Source: Phymorhynchus buccinoides
Taxonomy: Eukaryota; Mollusca; Gastropoda; Neogastropoda; Raphitomidae
Length of the DNA stretch: 64,000 bases
Assembly (NCBI GenBank): GCA_017654935.2
Contig: CM065687.1
Coordinates: 24,350,639 to 24,414,638 of the forward strand
Direction of reading: 5' to 3'
Below, in pieces: positions 60,995 through 64,000 of the stretch (positions are counted from its first letter, which is position 1; the number at the start of each line of letters is the position of its first letter). The notes under the pieces were generated by a model. That model searched no databases, was not told where the DNA came from, and worked only from the letters and a program-made list of their open reading frames with translations. The translations under genes and the position numbers were made by a program.

Positions 60995-62203
60995 CGTGTG
61001 CCCATGCACTTAGCATACGTTAAACCCAGTGGCTACGAAAAAGTTGTCATTTGGTCAAAATTTACCCCCCCCCCTCATCAGTGACAAAAATCGCATGCAA
61101 AAAAATTGGGTGGCGCGCCTCTGGCTGCGACGCGCTCTCCAGGTGGGAGCAACCCGAATTTCACAGAGACGCCTCTGTGACTATAAAGTACCTAATACTG
61201 GACTATTCTGCCACTATTGGCCACTGCAAAGAACACCTTTTGCAAGAGTGAATGCCCTTGGTGGGTGAGATGCTTGAGCACTGACCAAACAAGGGAATAA
61301 CTCTCGCCAGTAACCCTATTTGAGGCCACTGAAAGGCTGCCTTTTGGAAGAGTGGATGCCCTTTTGGATACTGACCAACAAGGGCTTAACTGTCCGTCAA
61401 GGGCGTTAATAACCTTAGTTGCAGTGGCCAATAGTGAGGGAATCTGCGAAATAAGCACCTTTAAAAAAATATATATATATGAAGCGGATTGCTGGAAATT
61501 TATTTTGAGCCCATCACCACGAAGGTGCTGACAGTCTTGGCCCGCGCAGCTTCGTGGGGTAGCTCGTTCCAGTCTTGCACATAGGAGGAAGCTGATTTGT
61601 CGCTATTGGGTTCGACAGTAGATTTGAGAGAGCTGCCGTGGGTGAGTGCGTCACTGACGTGCTGGTAGTACAATGAGCTTTTGTTTTAGAGTGTCCATGT
61701 TCATGTGTCCTTCTTGCAGTTGTAGAGCATCGCCATATTGCAGTTTGGTAACACTACTGCGGTGAGGGCCTTCTGAGCTGTTTGATCATGAAAGTGACGC
61801 TGGAAGTATTACAAAATCATCTGAGGACAAAGCGGGTTGCTTGCTGCTAAACTGCCTTTAGTTTGTCGATGTCCTGTTGTTGGTGAGGGTCCCAGACTGA
61901 TGACGCATATTCTAAAACAGGGCAAACGAATGATTTGCAGGCCAACTCCCTCATGATTTGGGAGCTGACTTTCATATTTGTTGCTGTGTTCTACAGGAGA
62001 AGCAGCACCAGGAGGACCTGCGGATGCTGCGTCAGAGGCTTGACCACCTGGACAACCTGCAGGCGGCCCAGCTGGAGGAGCTGACCTCCATCGCCCACTC
62101 CACCCTCATCGGATCTGAGGTGGAGAAGCACCTGCCGCCCTCCGAGTCCCCCCTTAACGCCACCCTGGAAAAGCATGACCCCGAGAAACCCTCCACTCCT
62201 TAG
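25233..62203 (+). CDS. CEP83: CEP83 (CCDC41) orthologue: gene span, 12 exons
   Basis: Joining 25233-25447, 26843-26993, 30753-30977, 31976-32224, 34364-34610, 36530-36674, 37365-37514, 39412-39538, 40993-41229, 41928-42028, 43393-43606 and 61997-62203 gives 2268 bp in one frame: 755 residues plus stop. Every junction is AG/GT and phases match. The product is almost wholly coiled coil and follows human CEP83 (about 701 residues) block by block: LTPHKVE for LTPQKLE, LQATVRSLE for MQATVRSLE, RRHHEFRSIIL for RRHNEFRSLIL, and a C-terminal KQHQEDLRML helix. In vertebrates CEP83 is a distal-appendage protein of the mother centriole. It is needed for docking to membrane at the start of ciliogenesis and recruits other appendage proteins; human mutations cause nephronophthisis. 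Upstream exons cannot be excluded, since the first exon follows an AG acceptor. Confidence 0.92.
25800..26800 (-). pseudogene. LINE reverse transcriptase 3' fragment (E), antisense in CEP83 intron 1
   Basis: Minus-strand frames, broken by frameshifts near 26390 and 26600, read in order: WTNEWKIKFNSKK, then KKDLGVMVDN, LFKSLVRPILE, VVWSPKLKKY, VERRFLKQIIGLSNNSYEER and FFTNRIINTWNYLP. This is the same post-polymerase region as fragment C. The 3' UTR reaches about 25800. It inserted opposite to the host gene, fills most of intron 1 and ends about 40 bp before exon 2. Confidence 0.86.
26843..26993 (+). CDS. CEP83: CEP83 exon 2
   Basis: 151 bp between acceptor TGTGGGTGCAG and donor AAG|GTCAAA. 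It completes Arg72 and encodes residues 73-122, a Glu/Lys/Gln-rich coiled coil (LQEEYLGLQEEIK to LEEIRTK) matching human LQNEHVKLQNE to LEEMKLQ. It ends in phase 0. Confidence 0.92.
27003..27500. repeat. Tandem pair of about 245-bp units beside exon 2 donor
   Basis: Two copies (about 27003-27247 and 27248-27500) share TTGTACGACGAAAATG, GCCCGGAGGCAGTAC and ACCACGCCTCGGTTAAACC with few differences. The pair begins 10 bp after the exon 2 donor. Fragments of the same element appear near 14955 and 17785, so the unit is an interspersed element that was later doubled. Confidence 0.88.
27705..27886. mobile_element. TA-flanked MITE family P, copy 2
   Basis: Starts CAGTGGAACCTCCCTTATAA and ends GGGAGGTTCCACTG, with TA on each side. 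Internal ATAAGACC motifs repeat. No ORF. Confidence 0.88.
28039..30752. repeat. Array of 48 duplicated exon 3 acceptors (55-bp unit)
   Basis: The unit is the end of intron 2 plus the first 18 bp of exon 3: GCATTACACTGTCCCCACAG, then ACCCTGACCCCTCACAAG, then GTGTTGATAGTGATT. The first two copies (exon start 28039 and 28131) are longer, carrying exon sequence through GTGTACAGCGAACTGG. From 28223 to the true exon start at 30753 the period is 55 bp, 46 intervals fitting exactly. Main variants are T or A at exon base 1 and CCCCT/CACCT. Each 18-bp piece has an AG before it and GT after it and encodes TLTPHK (or SLTPHK) in the gene's frame. Confidence 0.96.
30753..30977 (+). CDS. CEP83: CEP83 exon 3
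   Basis: 225 bp, phase 0 at both ends, acceptor GTCCCCACAG. Encodes residues 123-197: LTPHKVEAIRSQVYSELEQ, then YELSFLRAEYQHDKAEHAR, matching human LTPQKLELLRAQIQQELE and YEHTFLKSEFEHQKEEYAR. The donor is placed after GTTGAG at 30977 (GTGTGT). The exon end is repeated downstream and one copy ends GAGGCCAAG|GTGTGT, so the authentic donor among the copies is uncertain by two codons. Confidence 0.88.
30888..31612. repeat. Tandem copies of exon 3 end plus donor
   Basis: Including the real exon, the block from GAGCTCTCCTTCCTCAGGGC to GAGGTTGAG|GTGTGTGT appears six times nearly complete (GAGCTC at 30888, 30995, 31110, 31229, 31342, 31512). There is also one internally deleted copy at about 31447-31480. 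Spacing is 107-119 bp, varying with the length of a (GT)n run after the donor. GAGCTCTCCTTCCTCAG inside the exon resembles an acceptor, so each copy could be read as a 73-bp exon, which would shift the frame. Confidence 0.95.
31976..32224 (+). CDS. CEP83: CEP83 exon 4
   Basis: 249 bp, phase 0 at both ends; acceptor GGTTATCCCAG, donor GAG|GTGGGT. Encodes residues 198-280, beginning VTNLRKERDATLTKV and ending QLADLQATVRSLE, which matches human QLAEMQATVRSLE very closely. Coiled coil throughout. Confidence 0.94.
32249..32490. repeat. 61-bp tandem repeat after exon 4
   Basis: Four units starting near 32249, 32310, 32371 and 32432, containing TTCATTTTGG, TTGCTTTTCTCATG and AGCCTACAGGTTCTGTGAC; the last is diverged. 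It begins about 25 bp after the exon 4 donor but contains no exon sequence. Confidence 0.88.
32622..32806. mobile_element. TA-flanked MITE family P, copy 3
   Basis: CAGTGGAACCTCTCTATTAA at the left and GGGAGGTTCCACTG at the right, flanked by TA (32620-32621 and 32807-32808). In intron 4. Confidence 0.9.
33430..34363. repeat. Array of six duplicated exon 5 acceptors
   Basis: Copies of acceptor plus exon start (CACCCAG then GTGGAGCGCGAATCGCTGAA) begin at 33531, 33674, 33815, 33953, 34090 and 34218, before the true exon at 34364. Spacing is 128-146 bp. Each unit also carries a fragment ending GTCTTATAGCCAGTAAAATA, which resembles the terminus of the MITE at 41361-41514. In most copies the exon piece runs 42 bp to TTCCAG and continues TGTTGG|GTAGGT, a 48-bp open segment in the gene's frame. 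Confidence 0.95.
34364..34610 (+). CDS. CEP83: CEP83 exon 5
   Basis: 247 bp; acceptor CCAACCCAG, donor GAAG|GTGACT. Encodes residues 281-362 plus the first base of codon 363. VERESLKRQSETFQREV and LTDLKLDMTRQRGELEKDRD correspond to AEKQSANLRAERLEKEL and [20 protein letters not shown] in human CEP83. It is the last of seven copies of this exon start and the only one with a complete continuation, so it is taken as the functional copy. Confidence 0.93.
34688..34753 (+). pseudogene. Partial duplicate of exon 5 end plus donor
   Basis: A second copy of the exon 5 end, GACCTCAAGCTGGATATGAC to ACATTGTGGAAG|GTGACT, with a deletion removing CGCGGGGAG and one lost base. It lies 77 bp after the true donor. 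Confidence 0.88.
34780..35325. repeat. Dispersed repeat family X, copy 3, split by a MITE
   Basis: Matches 15500-15810 in order (AAATAGTTTTTCCACCTT, CTCTCTTTGACTTGGCC, CCATTCTCCTGCC), then is interrupted at 34956-35195 and resumes with GTGTTGGCTG and GCGAAGACCAG. The break dates the MITE as younger. Confidence 0.68.
34956..35195. mobile_element. TTAA-type (piggyBac-like) MITE family T1, copy 1
   Basis: Begins TTAACCCTTTTGCCGCC and ends GGCGGTGAAAGGGGTAA. About 240 bp, closely matched by 45799-46044, whose both ends are exact TTAA. Inverted termini starting CCCTTT with a TTAA target are typical of piggyBac relatives. No ORF. Confidence 0.85.
35850..36155. mobile_element. TTAA-type MITE family T2, copy 1, mixed with exon 6 pieces
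   Basis: Starts TTAACTCTTCTGGCACCATG and follows the copy at 36993-37238 through CACTCCCACCAAATG, GACATTCACTGCCA and TTTTTAGAGC. Its second half is broken up by short stretches belonging to the exon 6 array (GAGAGTGAAGCTCAATG and AGGTGGAGATAGGT). It ends near ATACATGACGC instead of the expected terminus. Confidence 0.75.
36071..36529. repeat. Array of duplicated exon 6 acceptors (97-bp unit)
   Basis: Copies of CTGTTGTTTCAG plus the first 68-75 bases of exon 6 start at 36174, 36271, 36368 and 36465 (period 97 bp), with a degraded copy at 36071. The true exon begins at 36530, after a 65-bp shortened unit. Each copy and the exon contain ATAG|GTGAGC, a strong donor match 24 bases in. So AG...GT can bound a 24-bp in-frame piece. 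Confidence 0.95.
36530..36674 (+). CDS. CEP83: CEP83 exon 6
   Basis: 145 bp; acceptor TTGTTTCAG, donor ACAA|GTAAGT. It completes codon 363 (Asp), encodes residues 364-410 and leaves two bases of Lys411. LRTQVEIGEHKVKQLQ and EREAVQKVTAAREEEF match human LKAAVEHHKVLLVEKDRE and LIRKVQAAKEEGYQK. The internal ATAG|GTGAGC would truncate the exon to 24 bp if used. Confidence 0.92.
36993..37238. mobile_element. TTAA-type MITE family T2, copy 2
   Basis: Termini TTAACTCTTTTAGCACCATG and CATGGCACTAGAAGAGCTAA are inverted repeats of each other. About 246 bp, in intron 6. No ORF. Confidence 0.85.
37365..37514 (+). CDS. CEP83: CEP83 exon 7
   Basis: 150 bp; acceptor TTGTCCCCAG, donor TGAG|GTAAGG. It completes Lys411 and encodes residues 412-460 plus two bases of Arg461. 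FELETKLQEMERRKIDED corresponds to LELENRLADLEKMKVEHD in the human protein. Very Glu/Arg/Gln-rich coiled coil. Confidence 0.93.
37515..39330. repeat. Exon 7 donor-derived tandem array, 77-bp units then diverged units
   Basis: The intron starts as the exon end plus donor, CAGTCTGAGGTAAGGGCCTA, and continues as repeats of the same stretch. Copies with GACTGAGAGGCCTAGGATGG begin at 37584 and recur every 77 bp to 38354. A copy at 38431 again shows GAGAGGCCATCAGTCTAGGG, closer to the exon end. From 38441 to 39330 about eight more diverged units (80-100 bp) contain GAGAGGCCATAAGTCTGGTAATGG or similar, several with a GGTAATG donor-like site. Nearly the whole intron is made of this family. Confidence 0.9.
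39412..39538 (+). CDS. CEP83: CEP83 exon 8
   Basis: 127 bp; acceptor GTTGTTTCAG, donor CAG|GTACAC. It completes Arg461 and encodes residues 462-503. LQNFNTLQDTLERERSENSE corresponds to human [20 protein letters not shown], and SKIHQLETDLSS to QQISSLQIQVTS. Confidence 0.92.
40100..40992. repeat. Array of four duplicated exon 9 acceptors, split by a MITE
   Basis: Copies of GTTGTCCCAG plus GACCTGACGGACCAGATGAT begin at 40132, 40780, 40852 and 40921, before the true exon at 40993. Spacing in the right block is 69-72 bp. In decoys the exon text ends CAAGCTGTGA (a stop), where the true exon has CAAGCTGCGC. The 40132 and 40780 copies are separated by a mobile element (40233-40761). Confidence 0.93.
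40233..40761. mobile_element. Transposon remnant inside the exon 9 array
   Basis: Inverted termini CAGGCATGAAAG and CTTTCATGCCTG, with TTGTC next to both ends as a possible target duplication. The inside is AT-rich with C-tracts and two related blocks (GGGTGGAAGGATTT). No ORF. Confidence 0.78.
40993..41229 (+). CDS. CEP83: CEP83 exon 9
   Basis: 237 bp, phase 0 at both ends; acceptor GTTGCCCCAG, donor AAG|GTGGGG. Encodes residues 504-582, LTDQMIKLRNEAELARQELH to DKYSHAATIHKK, aligned by position with human LLNSNQMLKEMVERLKQE to REEKYNQAKEKLQ. High GC and long uninterrupted heptads. Confidence 0.91.
41361..41514. mobile_element. TA-flanked MITE family Q
   Basis: CCGTATTTTACGGACTGATT at the left and TAGTCCGTAAAATACAG at the right are inverted repeats, with TA outside each. 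The family terminus also occurs in each unit of the exon 5 acceptor array. Confidence 0.88.
41540..41790. repeat. CT and AC microsatellites in intron 9
   Basis: Alternating (CT)n and (AC)n blocks. Confidence 0.97.
41928..42028 (+). CDS. CEP83: CEP83 exon 10
   Basis: 101 bp; acceptor GTGTGTTCAG. The donor is read as CA|GTGCGT, because this leaves two bases that join the G of the next exon as CAG (Gln616). Encodes residues 583-615: LKKKYSRVTEHLRDKVLLLQ and ELELEKEALQ, matching human [21 protein letters not shown] in character and position. Confidence 0.88.
42029..43017. other. Intron 10, unassigned part
   Basis: No repeat family or exon recognised; short G- and T-tracts only. Confidence 0.5.
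43018..43343. mobile_element. Foldback MITE with telomere-like interior
   Basis: AATGTTAAGAATAGCCCCCT at the left is the exact reverse complement of the right end. The interior alternates TTAGGG-type and CCCTAA-type motifs in opposite orientations. It ends about 50 bp before exon 11. Confidence 0.88.
43393..43606 (+). CDS. CEP83: CEP83 exon 11
   Basis: 214 bp; acceptor GTGTTTCCCAG, donor ATG|GTCAGT. It completes Gln616 and encodes residues 617-687. HARLKKQWKDLYRRHHEFRS is the clearest family signature (human TRLQKRLKDIQRRHNEFRS). The rest is a non-coiled Gly/Pro/Asn/Met-rich linker, as in the human protein. Confidence 0.95.
44559..44960. mobile_element. Long-armed inverted-repeat element
   Basis: Two arms of about 100 bp (44559-44660 and 44862-44960) are reverse complements, e.g. 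CACCAAGGTTGATTATGATA against TATCGTAATCAACTTTGGTG. They enclose about 200 bp. No ORF. In intron 11. Confidence 0.88.
45799..46044. mobile_element. TTAA-type MITE family T1, copy 2
   Basis: TTAACCCTTTCGCCGCC to GGCGGTGAAAGGGTTAA, with exact TTAA at both ends. Closely matches 34956-35195. Confidence 0.9.
46121..46240 (+). CDS. Candidate extra CEP83 exon (11b), phase 0, 40 codons
   Basis: Follows TTTGTGTTTGTTAG and precedes GTAAGC. The 120 bp have no stop in the phase required by exons 11 and 12 (both phase 0 here). It reads QYEQVNGRGVSRQGEARF, then HQLEHLLGQ and a Gly-rich end. It would extend the variable linker between the RRHHEFRS block and the last helix to give a 795-residue protein. The human linker has no matching sequence, so this is inferred only from splice sites, phase and GC content. 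It may be a cassette exon or a chance ORF. Confidence 0.5.
46569..60239. repeat. 13.7-kb array of an 82-bp unit in the last CEP83 intron
   Basis: About 167 head-to-tail copies containing AACTCTGTATGGATGGTTCT, TTCATTAAACCAGTTTTATG and GAGTGACAAACACTTTGACT. Variation is limited to a few sites: GGTTAGAG/GGTTGGAG, TTCTTTTCC/TTCTTTCC, and CTTTCAC only near the two ends (about 47055 and 60150-60233). A few copies have small deletions or insertions (about 47485, 49035, 49810, 49875, 55186). The unit holds TTTTTAAC, a pyrimidine-rich run and ACCAG, which together look like branch site, tract and acceptor. No ORF of note. Confidence 0.97.
60240..60630. mobile_element. TTAA-bounded element at the end of the 82-bp array
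   Basis: TTAACTCATTCGCATCGC at the left; GACTTGAATGAGTTAA at the right. The 11-bp termini are inverted repeats and both include TTAA. About 390 bp without ORF. Its left TTAA coincides with TTTTTAACTC of the array unit, so it probably inserted there. Confidence 0.78.
60758..60793 (+). pseudogene. Diverged duplicate of exon 12 acceptor and start
   Basis: CATGTTGTGCAG is followed by 36 bases encoding EDQHQEDLQMFQ, against EKQHQEDLRMLRQ in exon 12, and then GTGGTG. Flanking sequence TTTGTTGCTGTGT is shared with the true acceptor (about 61979-61988). It is an in-frame 12-codon piece with possible splice sites. It may be silent or an alternative micro-exon. Confidence 0.8.
60846..61100 (+). mobile_element. 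tRNA-derived SINE
   Basis: The head contains box A-like GTGGCACAGTGGTAACGCG and box B-like GAGTTCGAACCTGGG at tRNA spacing. A body with TTTCGGATGAGACGATAAAC and GAGGTCCCGTGTG follows, recalling conserved central domains of animal SINEs. Similar sequence may continue to about 61440 (GGCCACTGCAAAG motifs), so the 3' limit is uncertain. It lies between the exon 12 decoy and exon 12. Confidence 0.8.
61490..61955 (-). pseudogene. LINE reverse transcriptase 3' fragment (G), antisense
   Basis: Read on the minus strand, about 61950-61850 gives SLVCPVLEYASSVWDPH and QQDIDKLKAV, and about 61620-61510 gives SSYVQDWNELPHEAARAK. These are the two conserved blocks of the post-polymerase region of Jockey/CR1-type LINEs, separated by stops and frameshifts. 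The fragment ends only about 40 bp before exon 12. Confidence 0.78.
61997..62203 (+). CDS. CEP83: CEP83 exon 12 (terminal coding exon)
   Basis: 207 bp from acceptor GTGTTCTACAG to TAG. Encodes residues 688-755. EKQHQEDLRMLRQRLDHLDN and AAQLEELTSI match the human C-terminal helix EEQHQRELSLLRKRLEELE and RKQLEELGSS. A 34-residue Pro/Glu/Ser-rich tail follows that human CEP83 lacks, accounting for part of the greater length. Confidence 0.95.
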   Translation, partial: EKQHQEDLRMLRQRLDHLDNLQAAQLEELTSIAHSTLIGSEVEKHLPPSESPLNATLEKHDPEKPSTP

Positions 62204-63470
62204 AATACTTTCCTCTTCTTCCACCACTGCATGCCTCTACGTTATTCTTTCCTGACTATATATCTCTGTTATCCTGGCATTGGAGGTGATTGTAAAGGCT
62301 TTGTCAGTCGAAGGGAATTCTTGGGACACTTAACAGATCTGAGTGCTTGTGTAAATAAGCCCAGGAGTCAAGGATTGCTAGGGATAGTTCAGCATGAGCA
62401 ATGGGTGATGAGGCTTCTTGTTCTCCTGAGTGCTCGATCCATGAGAGCATCATATAATTGAATGCTGTTTCGTATAGCATAGCACAGCAGTACAGACATT
62501 CTGCAACATTTTCTAGTGTGACCACAAGATTGTTAAGGGAGAAAAAGGAAACACAGCGCTGAAGAACTTGAGTGAAACATTGACCTAGACTGACAAAGTC
62601 TTACATTGAGCATGGTTTGGAAAGCATGGGTGAAAGATATTGGACTGTGTGGAACTGTATGATATATTTATTTATTTGTGCATGATCTCTCCTGCTAAAC
62701 AGCCTCACCATTTTGTTTTCAATCTCTTTTCCACTATCGCTCTTTGTCTGGTCCATGCTGCTTGGTTCCCTGTGCATATTTTTGTTCTTTTCGTTTTTCA
62801 TTTGTTTGAAGATAGAATGCACAAAATTCTCAGATATAAAGTAAGTTTAAAGAGACACTTGGGATGTTGTTTGAACAAGGCATAAAACATAATCAAAGCA
62901 GTTCAGAATGTTGTTTAAATAACATAATCATTCTTGCAAATAATTTTTTTTAAGCTGACAAAGCGATACTTCATATTAAATATTTAATTTATGTTCTCAT
63001 TGTGACGATAAAATGGGGGAAATGTTTCTAATGAGAAAGAAAGAAAAAAAACCTTTTCAAGCTTTTATTCCCATGTGGTTTTTCGCACTGTCATGTTTCC
63101 CTGCTGAATCAGACTCTGGCCTGTTCAGAGCACAGCACCCTATACAGACTACTTGTGTGTGATCGGCTAGCTTTTTGCCTTCTTGTATTGATCAGTTCTA
63201 TTAACCTATTTCTTCACACCATATATCCATATGCCATAGTATTTTTCTGGACCTGGGTCTGTTTTACGCATGGATTTACCTTAACTGTATATGCACCGCT
63301 CTTTCGCAGATTTATTTTTCTCCTTAATTGTTTGAACTGCCTTGCACGGGAAAGGGGTTGGTTTTGAGGTTTAAATCTCACCGTGCATGCCTCATAATTG
63401 ACTGACAAAATGGAATACAAACCTCAATAATGCCATTTCTTTTATCCAACAATTTTAAAAATAAATCTTA
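62204..63470 (+). other. CEP83 3' UTR and flank
   Basis: AT-rich with no supported ORF. AATAAA at 63460-63465 is the clearest poly(A) signal. Confidence 0.55.
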
Positions 63471-63751
63471 GTTTATCAAGTTAATTTGTTAGATTTGCTG
63501 AATGCTTATGACATAATATGTTTCAACAATATATTATATTATATCTTATTCTTCAACTTATTGTGTGGAGATGTTTCTGTTCAAGGACTCGCTGGAAGTC
63601 TGCAAAGGTATCACATTGTTTTTGATTGAATTGACTATTTTGCAAGTTAGTTTGTTTGCTTGATGTGGTTGCATGCAAGCATGGATTAACCTGTTGGCTG
63701 CCTAAGCTTCATGAACTTTGTCCAGCGTTTACTGTTTAAAAGTTGCATTGG

Positions 63752-64000
63752 TTAACACATTGACGGCGGGCCGCGTTTGGAGTCGCGGCCCTTGAACATC
63801 ACCCACTGCCGGGCCGCGTTTAAAGTCGCCCAACGGTATAAGGTAGAAAACTCATGCAAAACTCTTGACCAGTTTTCCTTACTTTCGCGAGTAGTTTCCC
63901 TTTAAGCACACTTCCGTTATCTTCCATTTCTTTGTGTTCAATCGCCGATTTGACGCCAATTACAAACGAAAATGCCAAACCATCGTGGTCTAACGAGAGA
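63752..64000. repeat. Left end of a TTAA-type repeat, cut by the window edge
   Basis: Begins TTAACACATTGACGGCGGG; GGGCCGCGTTTGGAGTCGC and GGGCCGCGTTTAAAGTCGC form a short direct repeat. The opening resembles families T1/T2 in layout but the right end is not in view. Confidence 0.45.

Overview
The window is animal nuclear DNA. Coding is split into short GC-rich exons inside AT-rich introns. It is full of non-LTR retrotransposon fragments, MITEs, a tRNA-derived SINE, CT/AC microsatellites and very long minisatellites. The style of the repeats suggests a mollusc, most likely a marine gastropod, but no single-copy marker here fixes the species, so this is a low-confidence inference.

Layout. (1) Positions 1-7706 are the end of an intron made almost wholly of a 27/30-bp minisatellite, split by a 755-bp MITE. 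The intron ends at a short terminal exon (7707-7836) of a CCHC zinc-knuckle protein resembling CNBP, followed by an AT-rich 3' region with poly(A) signals. (2) Positions 8.6-25.2 kb hold no gene I can support: a hAT remnant, palindromic MITEs, two minisatellites, microsatellites and five LINE fragments. (3) Positions 25.2-62.2 kb hold a 12-exon gene on the + strand, reading with consistent splice phases into 755 residues of nearly continuous coiled coil. It matches CEP83 (CCDC41), the centriolar distal-appendage protein, from near the N-terminus to the stop. A possible extra phase-0 exon lies at 46121-46240. The last intron carries a 13.7-kb array of about 167 copies of an 82-bp unit. (4) Positions 62.2-64 kb are 3' UTR and flank, with a truncated TTAA-bounded repeat at the end.

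The most unusual feature is where the tandem repeats sit. In CEP83 the arrays are built from the splice junctions themselves. Intron end plus exon start is repeated before exons 3 (48 extra copies), 5 (6), 6 (4-5), 9 (4) and 12 (1). Exon end plus donor is repeated after exons 3, 5 and 7. The CNBP-like intron array also resembles the branch-point/pyrimidine tract of its own acceptor. Several decoy units are bounded by AG and GT and have a length divisible by three, so they could be spliced in without breaking frame. Whether they are used cannot be told from DNA alone. The two genes have no evident functional link.
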